NCBI RefSeq assembly: GCF_031180885.1
Contig: NZ_JAPSLK010000002.1
Location: forward strand, 248,001-312,000
Length of the DNA: 64,000 bases
From: Saccharothrix sp.
GTDB lineage: Bacteria; Actinomycetota; Actinomycetes; Mycobacteriales; Pseudonocardiaceae
Direction: 5' to 3'
Shown here: one piece after another, positions 27,901 through 39,900 of the stretch
Numbering within the stretch: the stretch's first letter is position 1
How the letters are laid out: the number at the start of each line of letters is the position of its first letter
Position numbers and translations under genes: made by a program
The notes under the pieces: model-generated
Told to the model about the DNA's origin: nothing
The model's database searches: none
Seen by the model: only the letters and a program-made list of their open reading frames with translations

Positions 27901-30900
27901 CTCACCTCGCGGGACGTGTTCCGGCACCAGACCATCGCCGAACTGGCCCTGGCCGCCGCCGACGTGGAAGAGCCGGTGGCGGAACGGGTTTTCACCGGTC
28001 CCGCACCGCTGACGCCGATCCAGCGGTGGTTCTTCGCCGAGCACGGGCCGTTGGGGCACTTCACCATGTCCTTGCTGGTGGAGCTGGACCCGGCGGTGGA
28101 CGCTGGTGCGTTGCGCTCGGCGGTGCGGGCGGTGGTGGCGCACCACGACGCGTTGCGGATGCGGTTCCGGCGGGACGAGGGCTGGGTGCAGGAGGTCGCT
28201 CCTGTTGAGGCCGAGGTGTTCGCGGTCGGGTCGGATGTCGAGGCGTCGGCGTTCGAGGCGCGGCGGTCGTTGGACGTTTCGGGTGGTCCGCTGTTGCGGG
28301 CGGTGTTCTTCCCCGGTGACGCGCCGTCGTTGCTGCTGGTCGTGCACCACCTCGTGGTGGACGGGGTGTCGTGGCGGATCTTGCTGGACGACTTGGAACG
28401 CGCTTACCGGGGTGAGGCGCTTGAGCCGGTGGGGACGTCGTTCACCGACTGGGCGCACCGGCTGGACGAGCACGTTCGGCAAGGCGGGTTGGCCGACGCC
28501 TTGGAGTACTGGCGGGCGCTGCCGGAGCCGGAGGCGCTGCCGGTGGACCGGTCGGGGGTGAACACCGTCGAGTCGACGCGGTCGGTGTCGGTGCGGCTGG
28601 ATCGTGCGACCACGGACGCGTTGCTGCACGACGTGCCGCCGGCGTTCCGGACGCAAATCAACGACGTGCTGTTGAGCGCGCTCGGGCGGGTGCTGGCGGA
28701 GTGGACCGGGCGGTCCTCGGTGAGCGTCGCTTTGGAGGGGCACGGGCGGGAGGAGCTGTTCGACGCGGACCTGTCGCGGACGGTCGGCTGGTTCACCACG
28801 CAGTTCCCGGTGGTGCTGGAGACCTCTGATGACTGGGGGCGGACGCTCAAGACGGTCAAGGAAGCTTTGCGGGCCGTGCCGCACAAGGGGTTGAGCTACG
28901 AGGCGCTGGGGCTGACCGGGTTGCCGGGGGTGTCGTTCAACTACCACGGTCGGTTCGACGTGGCCGGCGATGGGCTGTTCCGGGCGCGGCGGGACCTGGC
29001 GTCCGACGACGTGGAGCCCGGTCTTGCCCGGCCGCACCTGCTGGACGTGACCGGGCTGGTGGAGAACAGCGAGTTGGAGTTGCGCTGGGACTACTCGGCG
29101 AACGTCCACGACGAGGACACCGTGCGGCGGCTGGCTTCGCGGATGGTCGAGGCGCTGCGGGAGATCGTGACCTACTGCGCGGGTGCGTGGGGGCGGACGC
29201 CGTCGGACTTCCCGTTGGCGCGGCTGACGCAGGCGCAGGTGGACCGGATCGTGACGCCGGACGTCGAGGACGTCTACCGGCTGACGCCGTTGCAGGCGGG
29301 CATGGTGTTCCACAGCCTGGTCGAGCCCGGCGCGTACGTGGACCGGGTGCGGTTGGTGCTCGACGGCGTCAGCGACCCGAAGGCGTTGCGGCGGGCGTGG
29401 CAGCTCGTGGTGGACCGCACGCCGGTCCTGCGCACGTCGATCGTGTGGGACGGGGTGGCCGAGCCGGTGCAGGTGGTGCATCGGGAGGTCGTGCTGCCGT
29501 CCGGCGGGGAGATCTCGCTGGACACCGCGCCGCTGCTGCGGGTGGCCGTGACGTCGCTGGGTGGAGACCGGGTCGAGGTCGTGTGGACGTCCCACCACGT
29601 GGTGCTGGACGGCTGGAGCACCGGGCAGGTGTTCGCGGAGGTGCTGGAGCACTACCGCGCCATCACCACCGGCACGCCCGCGCGCGTGCCGAACCGCCGG
29701 CCGTTCCGCGACTACCTGGCCTGGTTGGCCGAGCAGGGCGACGCGGAGCCGTACTGGCGGCGCGTGCTGTCCGATGTGGACGGTCCGACGCCGCTGCCGT
29801 TCGACCGGCCGCCCGCCGAGGCGCACCGGTCGGAGGCGACGGCGTCCGTGCGGGTCGCGGTGGACCTGGGCGACGCGCCGCAGCGGCTCGGGCTGACCGT
29901 GAACACGGTCGTGCAGGGCGCGTGGGCGTTGCTGCTGTCCCGGGTCTCCGGGGAGCGGGACGTGGTGTTCGGCAGCACGGTGTCCGGGCGGCCGGCGGAA
30001 CTGCCCGGCGTCGAGGACGTGGTCGGCATGTTGATCAACACCGTCCCGACGCGGGTGGCGGTGGACACGACGGCGCGGGTCGGGGCGTGGCTGCGCGACC
30101 TCCAGGCGGCTCAGGGCGAGGCCCGCCGGTACGACCACACGTCGTTGGCGGACATCCAGTCGTGGCTGGGGACGCGGCTGTTCGACAGCGTGGTGGTGTT
30201 CGAGAACTACCCGTTCGACCGGTCCGGCGACGGCCCGCGCGTGGTCGAGGTGGACGCGGTCGACAACACCACCCTCCCCCTGACCCTCACGGCGTCCGGT
30301 TCCCAGCACCTCGACCTCGACCTGGCCTACGACCCCGACCTGTTCGACCCGGCCACCGCGCAACGCCTCGCCCGCTGGCTGCGCGACCTGGTCCGCGACC
30401 TGGTCGGGCAGCCGGACGCGCGGATCGCCGACCTGCCGTGGCTCACCCCCGAGGACGAGCACCGCGTGCTGGTCGAGTGGAACCGCACCGAACTGCCCAC
30501 GCCCGGCACCCCCTACCACGAGGCGTTCGCCGACCAGGCCCGCCGCACGCCGGACGCGACCGCGCTCGTCTTCCGGGACGAGTCGCTGACCTTCGCCGAG
30601 TTGGACGCCCGCGCCGACGCCCTCGCGCGGCACTTGCGGGCCGGCGGCGTCGGTGCCGAGGACGTGGTGGCGGTGCGAGTGCCGCGGTCGGCGGGTGTTG
30701 TCGTGGCGCTGCTGGGGATCCTCAAGGCCGGCGCCGTCTACCTGCCGATCGACCCGATGCTGCCCGCGGACCGGGTCGAGCTGCTGCTGGCGGACGCCCG
30801 GCCGAAGCTCGTGCTCGACGCCCTGCCGGACGCCAGGCCCGACGTGCGGCCGGACATCACGTCCGACACCCAGCCGGACCCCGCGCCCGGCGCCGTGCCC

Positions 30901-33900
30901 CCCGCGTTCCTCTCCTACGGGACGCGCGAGTCGGCGGAAAGTCGCGGATCCCGCATGTCACCTGATCAGGTGAAACCGGTCCGGCCCGACCAAGCGGCCT
31001 ACATCATCTACACCTCCGGGTCGACCGGCAAGCCGAAAGGCGTGGTCGTGGAGCACCGGCAGCTCTCCAACCTCTTCCACGCCAACCGGCACGAGCTGAT
31101 GGGCGAGCGCACCCGGTTCGCGCTCACCGCCACCTTCTCCTTCGACACCTCCTGGGAAGGCCTCCTCTTCCTCGCCGCCGGCCACGAGCTGCACGTCATC
31201 GACGACGAGCTGCGCCTCGACCCGGACGGCCTGGTCGCCTACGTCCGCGACCACCGCATCGGCACCATGGACCTCACCCCGTCCTACGCGCACCGCCTGG
31301 TCGCCGCCGGCCTCCTCGAATCCGGCCTGGACCAGCTCATGCTCGGCGGTGAGGCCGTGGACGCCGCGCTGTGGCGGCGGATCGCCCGCTCGGACGTCCG
31401 CGGCTTCAACTACTACGGCCCCACCGAGACCGCGGTCGACGCGGCGGCGACGCCGGTCACCGGCGATCACCCCGTCATCGGCCGTCCACTGCACAACGCC
31501 CAGGCCTACGTGCTCGACGCCGACCTCCGCCCGGTGCCGCCCGGCGTCCCCGGCGAGCTGTACGTGGGCGGCGCGCAGGTCGGTCGCGGCTACCTGAACC
31601 GCCCCGGCCTGACCGCCCAGCGGTTCCTGCCCGACCCCTTCGGCCCGCCCGGCTCGCGCATGTACCGCACCGGCGACCGGGTCCGCTGGCTCGACGGCGT
31701 CCTGGACTACCTCGGGCGCACCGACGACCAGGTCAAGCTGCGCGGTTTCCGCATCGAGCCCGGCGAGGTCGCGGCGGCGCTGCGGGACGTGCCCGGCGTG
31801 CGTGACGCGGTGGTGGTCGTGCGGTCAAGCAGGCTCGTCGGGTATGTCACCGGCACACCGGAGACCGACCCGCGCAAGCACCTCGCCGCCGGCCTCCCCG
31901 ACTACATGGTCCCCTCGGCGGTGGTGGCGGTCGACGCGTTCCCCCTGTCGCCCAGCGGGAAGCTCGACAAGAAGGCACTGCCCGAGCCGGAGTTCGCCGC
32001 CGGCTTCCAGGAGCCCCGCACGCCCGCCGAACGCACGATCGCGGCGGTCTGGGCCGACGTGCTCGGCGTCGAAAAGGTCGGCGCGGACGACAACTTCTTC
32101 GCGCTCGGCGGCGACTCCATCCTCAGCATCGGCGTGACGTCCCGGTTGCGCGAGGCGTTCGGCGTGCAGCTGTCCCCCCGTGCCCTGTTCCAGCACCCCA
32201 CGGTGTCCGGCCTCGCGACAGCGATCGCCGGTCTGAGTGCGGTGGACGCCATCCCGGTGATCCCGCGCGGTGGCGTCCACCCGCAGTCCCCCGCCCAGCG
32301 GCGGTTGTGGTTCCTGGACCGCTTCGAACCCGGCGGCACGGAGTACGTCACCCCCACCGCCCTGCGGCTGCGCGGCCCGCTCGACCACCCGACCCTGCGC
32401 CGCGCGCTCAACGGCCTCGTCGCGCGGCACGAGTCGCTGCGCACGACGTTCGACGACGGCGTTCAAGTGATCCACGAGCCGTTCGAGCTGCCGCTGGAGG
32501 TGGAGCACGGCTCGTGGGAGGACGTGCTGCGCCGGGAGGTCGGCACGCCGTTCGACCTGCGCGAAGGTCCGCTGGTGCGGGCACGGCTGGTGCGCGTGGC
32601 CGACGGCGACCACGTTCTCGTGCTGACCCTGCACCACATCATCACCGACGGCTGGTCGACCGGCGTCCTGGCCCGCGACCTCGGCGCGCTCTACGCGGGC
32701 GAGGACCTGCCGCCGCTGCCCGTCCAGTACGTCGACTACACGGCCTGGCGCGACGACCCGCCCGCCGACCACTGGGCCCGGAAGCTCAAGGACGTGCCGG
32801 CGCTGGAACTGCCGACCGACCGGCCCCGCCCGGCGGTGCGCACGGGCGCGGGCGCGGCGCACCGGTTCACCGTGCCGGCGGAGGTGTCGGCGGGGCTGCG
32901 CGAACTGGCCCGGCGGCGCGGCGACACCCTGTTCACCACGCTGGTCGCGGCCTGCCAGGCGCTGCTGGCCCGCTACACCGGCCAGGACGACATCGCGGTC
33001 GGCACCGCCGTGTCCGGGCGCGGTCGGGCCGAGCTGGACGACGTGGTGGGCCTGTTCGTCAACACCCTCGTCCTGCGGTCCTCTGTGGACGGTAACCGGA
33101 CGTTCGGCGAGTTCCTGTCCGGGGTGCGGCAGACCGTGCTGGACGCCTTCGCCCACCAGGACGTGCCGTTCGAGCGGGTGGTGGAGGCGGTGCGCCCCGA
33201 GCGCGACCCGAGCCGCAACGCCCTGTTCGACGTGATGGTCCTGGTGCAGAACACCGCGAGCGAGGTGCCCGAGCTGCCCGGCCTGCGGGTCGAGGAGCTG
33301 GCCGTGCCCACGGTGTCGGCGCTGTGCGACCTGACGTTCGAGTTCGGCGAGTCCGGCGGCGACCTGCTGGGCGCGGTCGAGTACAGCACCGACCTGTTCG
33401 ACGCGGCCACCGTCGAGCGCATGTGCCGGCACCTGGTGGCGCTGCTGGCCGCCGTCACCACCGACCCGGACCGGCCGCTGCGCGAAGTCCCCCTCCTGCT
33501 CGGCGACGAACCCTCGCCGCACGGGCCTTCGCTGGACGTGCCGGACACGACGTTCCCCGCACTGTTCGAGGCGCAGGTCGCGAAGACACCCGATGCGACC
33601 GCGCTGGTCCGCGGGGACGTCCGGCTGACCTTCGCCGAACTGGACGCCCGCGCGAACCGGTTGGCGCACCACCTCCTGTCCCGGGGCGCCGGGCCGGAGC
33701 GGACCGTGGCGGTGCGGCTGCCCCGATCGGCGGACGTGGTGACCGCCATCCTCGCCGTGCACAAGGCGGGCGCGGTGTACCTGCCGATCGACCCCGGCCT
33801 GCCCGCCGAACGCTTGGACGTGCTGCTGGCCGATGCCGAGCCGGTGGTGGTGCTGGACGCAATCCCCGACTTGGCCGCGTTCCCGGACACCCGTCCGCAG

Positions 33901-36900
33901 GTCGGCCTACGGCCGGACCACGCGGCCTACGTCATCTACACCTCCGGGTCCACCGGCACGCCCAAGGGTGTCGTCGTCGAGCACCGCAACCTGGTGAACC
34001 TCCTGCACAACCACCGCAACGACTTCGCCTCCGAACACCTCAAAGTCGCGCTGTCCGCGGTGTTCTCGTTCGACACCTCGTGGGAAGGCCTGGTGCTGCT
34101 CGCCGACGGCCACGAAGTCCACGTGCTCACTGACGACGTCCGGCTCGAACCTGCCGAGTTCGTCCAGTACGTGCGGGTGCACGGCATCGAGCTGGTCGAC
34201 GCCGGCCCACCGTTCGCGCGCCAACTCCTCGACGCGGGCCTGCTCACCGGCACCTGCGCCCCGAAGATCCTCACTCTCGGCGGCGAAGCCCTGAACCCAG
34301 CGCTGTGGCGGGAACTGGCCCGATCCGGCGTCCGTGCCTACAACTTCTACGGCCCCACCGAAACCACGGTCGACGCCGTGTCCACGCAGGTCACGGGCGA
34401 TCGCCCGCTCATCGGCCGACCGCTGCACAACCTGACCGCCCACGTCCTGGACGCCGAGCTCCAGCCCCAACCCGAAGGCGTCCCCGGAGAGCTGTACATC
34501 GCCGGACCCCAGGTCGCGCGCGGCTACCTCAACCGGCCCGACCTGACCGCCCAGCGGTTCCTGCCCGATCCGTTCGGCCCGCCCGGCGGGCGCATGTACC
34601 GCACCGGCGATCGTGTCCGCTGGGTCGGTGACCAGCTCGAATACCTGGGCCGCACGGACGACCAGGTCAAGGTCCGGGGCTTCCGCGTCGAACCCGGCGA
34701 GGTCGAGGCGGCGCTGCTGGCCCATCCGGAGGTGCGGCAGGCGGCCGTGGTGGCGCGCGAGCACAACGGTCACGCCAGACTCGTCGGGTACGTCGTGGGC
34801 ACGGCCACAGACCTCGGCGCCTGGCTCAAGGACCGGCTGCCCGACCACATGGTGCCGTCGGCGTTCGTCGCCCTGGAACAGATCCCGCTGACCCCGAGCG
34901 GCAAGGTGGACCGCCGCGCGCTGCCGGCGCCGACGTTCTCCGACGCCGGGTACGTCCCGCCGCGCACACCCGTCGAGACCGAACTGGCCCGGATCTGGGC
35001 CGAGGTGCTGGGCGTGGACCGGGTCGGCGCGCGGGACAACTTCTTCGGCCTGGGCGGCGACTCGATCCTGAGCATGCAGGTGGTGTCCCGGGCGCGGCGG
35101 GCCGGGCTGCGGCTGACGTCCAAGGACGTCTTCCTGCGGCAGACCGTCGAAGACCTGGCGCTCGCCGTCACCACCGCCGACGACACCCCCGCCGCGCCGA
35201 CGTTCACCGGTCCCGCGCCACTCACTCCCATCCAGCACTGGTTCTTCGCCGAGCACGGGCCGCTCGCGCACTACACGATGTCGGTGCTCACCGAGTGGGG
35301 CGACGTCGTCGTGCCCCGCCTGCGCGATGCCCTGAACGCCGTGGTGGCGCACCACGCCGCCCTGCGGACCCGGTTCGTCGAGGTCGACGGCGAATGGCGG
35401 CAGGAAGTCGGCGAGGCGTCGGACGTCCTGCACCTCGCGTCCACCGTGGACTACGAAGCCGAGGCCACACAGGCGCGCCAGAGTCTGGACCTGCGGCGCG
35501 GCCCGCTGTTCCGGGCGGTGTTGTTCCCGGACGGCAGGTTGTTCCTCACCGCGCACCACCTCGTGGTGGACGCCGTGTCGTGGCGGGTGGTCCTGGAAGA
35601 CCTGCGCACCGCCTACGACGGCGGCGAACTCGGCCCGCGGAGCCTGCCGTTCACCGACTGGGCCCACCGCCTCGACACCCACATCCGCTCCGGCGCACTG
35701 GACGACGCATTGCCGTACTGGCAGGCCGTGCCGACCGGGGAACCCGTCCACACCACCGCCGGCAGCGCCCGGACCGTGACCGTTCGACTCGGCCGGGACG
35801 AGACCGAAGCGCTCCTGAGCCGGGTGCCCGAGGCCTACCGGACCCAGGTCAACGACGTGCTGTTGACCGCGTTGGCGGCGGCTTTCGCGGGCCGGGTGTT
35901 GGTGACGCTGGAGGGCCACGGCCGCGAGGAGTTGTTCCCCGACGCGGACGTCTCCCGCACGGTCGGCTGGTTCACCGCCCAGTTCCCGGTGGCGTTGGAC
36001 CTGCCCGCCGACTGGGGCGACGCGCTCAAGGCCGTCAAGGAACAGCTCAGGGCCGTGCCGCACAAGGGGTTGAGCTACGACGCGCTGAAGTCCGCCGGCC
36101 GGCTGCACGGGCCGCTGCCCCGCGTGTGCTTCAACTACCTGGGCCGCTTCGACGAGGACACGGTCGAGGCCGGGCACGGCCGCGAAGTCCCCGACGACGT
36201 GGTCCGGCCGAACGCGCTGGACATCACGGCGGCCGTGACCGGCGGCGAACTGGTGCTGGACTGGGAGTACTCGACCGAGGTGGACACCGAGGCGGGCGTC
36301 CGCGCGCTGGCCGACCGGATGCTGGACGCACTGCGCGAGATCGTGGCGCATTGCGCTTCGGCTTGGGGCCGCACGCCCTCGGACTTCCCGCTGGCCCGGC
36401 TCACCCAGGAGCAGGTGGACCGGATCGTCACGCCGGACGTCGAGGACGTCTACCCGCTGACGCCGTTGCAGACCGGGATGTTGTTCCACAGCCTGGTGGA
36501 CGACGGATCGGCCTACTTCAACCAGCTCCGCGTTCGCCTGTCCGATGTGGACTCGCCGGAGCGGTTGGCGCAGGCGTGGCAACGGGTGGCGGACCGCACG
36601 CCCGTGCTGCGGACGAGCGTGGTCTGGGAGGGCGTGGACGAGCCGGTGCAGGTGGTGCACCGCGCGGTCGACGTGCCGGTGGAGTTCGCGCCGGTGACCG
36701 ACGACCTGGTCGCCCGGGACGCCGAGGCCGGCCTCGACCTCACCCGCGCCCCGCTGATGCGGCTCACCATCGGCCGGGTGTCCGACACCGAGGTGGACGT
36801 GCTGTGGACGTCCCACCACCTGCTGCTGGACGGGTGGAGCACGTCCCAGGTGTTCGGCGAGGTGCTTGCCGAGTACGCCGGGGACGCGCCGGTCGCGCGC

Positions 36901-39900
36901 CGGCCGTTCCGCGACTACCTGGCGTGGCTGGCCGAGCAGGACCACGCGGCGGCCGAGGCGCACTGGCGGGCCGTGGTGGCGGGCCGCACCGCGCCCACTC
37001 CCCTGCCCTACGACCGCCCGCCCGCCGACGCGCACGGCGCCGAGTCCTCCGCCCAGGTGGTGCTGGACCTGCCGGTCGACCGGCTCGACGCGGTAGCCCG
37101 CGCGCACGGCCTCACGGTGAACACCCTGGTCCAGGGCGCGTGGGCGTTGCTGCTGGCTCGCACCTCGGGTGAGCGGGACGTCGTGTTCGGCACCACCGTG
37201 TCCGGGCGGCCCGCCGAACTGCCCGGCGTGGAGGACATCGTCGGCATGTTCATCAACACCGTGCCGACGCGTGTGTCCGTGGACCCGCTGGAGGACGCCG
37301 TGGCGTGGCTGCGGCGGCTCCAGGACGCCCAGATCGAGTCGCGCCGGCACGACTTCGTGGCGTTGGCGCAGGTCCAGGCGTGGGCGGGCGGCCGGCTGTT
37401 CGACAGCCTGCTGGCGTTCGAGAACTACCCCGTGCAGGCGCCGTCCGGCGACGCGCCGACCGTGGGCGAGGTCGACGGGCTGGACACCACGACGTTCCCG
37501 CTGACCGTGCGGGCGCACGCCGACTCGGCCCTGCACGTGGAGCTGACCTACGACCCGCGCCTGTTCGACGCGGCCACCGTCGAGACCCTGGGCGCCCGGC
37601 TCACCCGCCTCCTCGACGCGCTCGGCACCGACCCGATGCGCCGGATCGGCGAGTTGCCGTGGCTGTCGGAGGAGGAGCGCCACCAGGTTCTGGTGGAGTG
37701 GAACGGCAGCGCGACCAGCACCGTCACCACGACCATCCCGGAAGTGTTCGCCGCCCAGGCGTTGAAGACCCCCGACGCGGTCGCGGTGACGTTCGACGGG
37801 TCGGCGTTGACCTACCGGGAGTTGGACGAGCGGGCGAACCGGTTGGCGCACCACCTGGTCGCCGAGGGCGCGGGGCCGGAGCAGTTCGTGGCGCTGCTGC
37901 TGCCCCGGTCGCTGGACCTGGTGGTCGCGGTGCTGGGCGTGCTCAAGGCGGGTGCGGCTCATGTGCCGATCGACCCGGCGTACCCGGCGGAGCGCATCGC
38001 GGGCATGGTCGAGGACGCCCGGCCGGTGGCGGTGCTCGACCGCCTGCCAGACGACCTGTCCGGTTATCCATCGACCGCGCCGAAGACGTTGCCGCGGCCG
38101 GAGAACCCGGCTTACGTCATCTACACGTCCGGGTCGACCGGCAAGCCCAAGGGCGTGATCATCCCGCACAGCAACGTGATCCGGCTGTTCACCGCGACAC
38201 AGCACTGGTTCGGGTTCGACCAGAACGACGTCTGGACCCTGTTCCACAGCTACGCCTTCGACTTCTCCGTCTGGGAACTCTGGGGACCACTCCTGCACGG
38301 CGGGCGACTCGTCGTAGTGCCCTATGAGTTCTCCCGCTCGCCACGCGACTTCGCGCGGCTCCTCGAAGACGAGGGCGTGACGGTGCTCAACCAGACACCA
38401 TCGGCGTTCTACCAGCTCATCCCCGAGCGGCCGGACGCCCGGTACGTGATCTTCGGTGGTGAGGCGCTGGACCTGCGCAAGGTGGCGGACTGGCAGGGCA
38501 CCGGCACGTTGATCAACATGTACGGCATCACCGAGACCACCGTCCACGTCACCTACACCGAGGCGGACGGCACGGTCGGCGTGCCCATCCCCGACCTGCG
38601 GGTCTACGTGCTGGACGAAGATTTCCAGCCCGTGCCGCCCGGGGTCGTCGGCGAGATGTACGTGGCCGGACCGGGACTCGCGCGCGGGTACCTCGACCGG
38701 CCGGGGCTGACCGCCTCGCGGTTCGTCGCGAACCCGTTCGGCGAGCCCGGGTCGCGGATGTACCGGTCCGGTGACCTGGCCCGGTGGGTGAACGGCAAGC
38801 TGGACTACCTGGGCCGCGCCGACCAGCAGGTCAAGGTGCGCGGGTTCCGGGTCGAGCCCGGCGAGGTCGAGGCGGTGCTGGCGGGTCACCCGGCGGTGCG
38901 GCAGGTCGCCGTGGTGGCCCGGGAGGACCGGCTGGTCGCCTACGTCGTGGCCGACGAGCCGATGCCGGCCGCCGCGCTGCGCGAACACGCGGCACGCACT
39001 CTGCCCGACCACATGGTGCCCGCCGCGTACGTGGCGCTGGACCGGTTGCCGCTCAACAACAACGGCAAACTGGACCGGGCCGCGCTGCCCGCGCCGGACC
39101 GGGACGCGACCGTCGCGGACGGGTACGTCGAGCCGCGCACGGACACCGAACGGCTGGTCGCGGGCATCTGGGCGGACGTGCTGGGCCTGGCCCGGGTCGG
39201 CGCGGAGGACGACTTCTTCGCGCTGGGCGGGGACTCGATCAGCAGCATCCGGGTGGCGTCGCGGCTGCGCGAACGCTTCGACGTCTCGCCACGCGCCCTG
39301 TTCGACCACCCGACGGTGGCGAGGTTGGCGGCGGCGTTGAGCGGCGAGGCCCTGACCCCGATCCCCCGAGCGACCGGACCCGAGTTCCCGTTGTCGTTCG
39401 CGCAGCAGCGACTCTGGTTCCTCGACCAGTTCTCGCCCGGCGGCACGGAGTACGTGACCCCGCTGGCGGTGCGGCTGCGCGGTGAGCTGGACGTGGAACG
39501 GCTGCGACGCGCGCTGACCGGCCTGGTCGCCCGGCACGAGTCGCTGCGCACGACGTTCCCGGCGGTGGACGGCCTGCCGGTGCAAGTCGTCCACCCGCCT
39601 TACGACGTCGAACTGCCCTTGCTGGACGAACTGCCCGACGTCGAGCCGTTCGACCTGGGCACCGGGCCGTTGTTCCGGCCCGCGCTGGTGCGGGTCGCGC
39701 CGGACGAGCACGTGCTGGCGCTGACCATGCACCACATCGTCACCGATGGCTGGTCCGGCGGGGTCCTGGTGTCCGACCTGGCCGCGCTGTACGAGGGCGA
39801 GGACCTGCCGGACCTGCCCGTCCGGTACGTGGACTTCGCCGCTTGGCAACGCGAACAGCCGCTGGACGCCCAACTCGACCACTGGCGCGAGGAACTGCGT

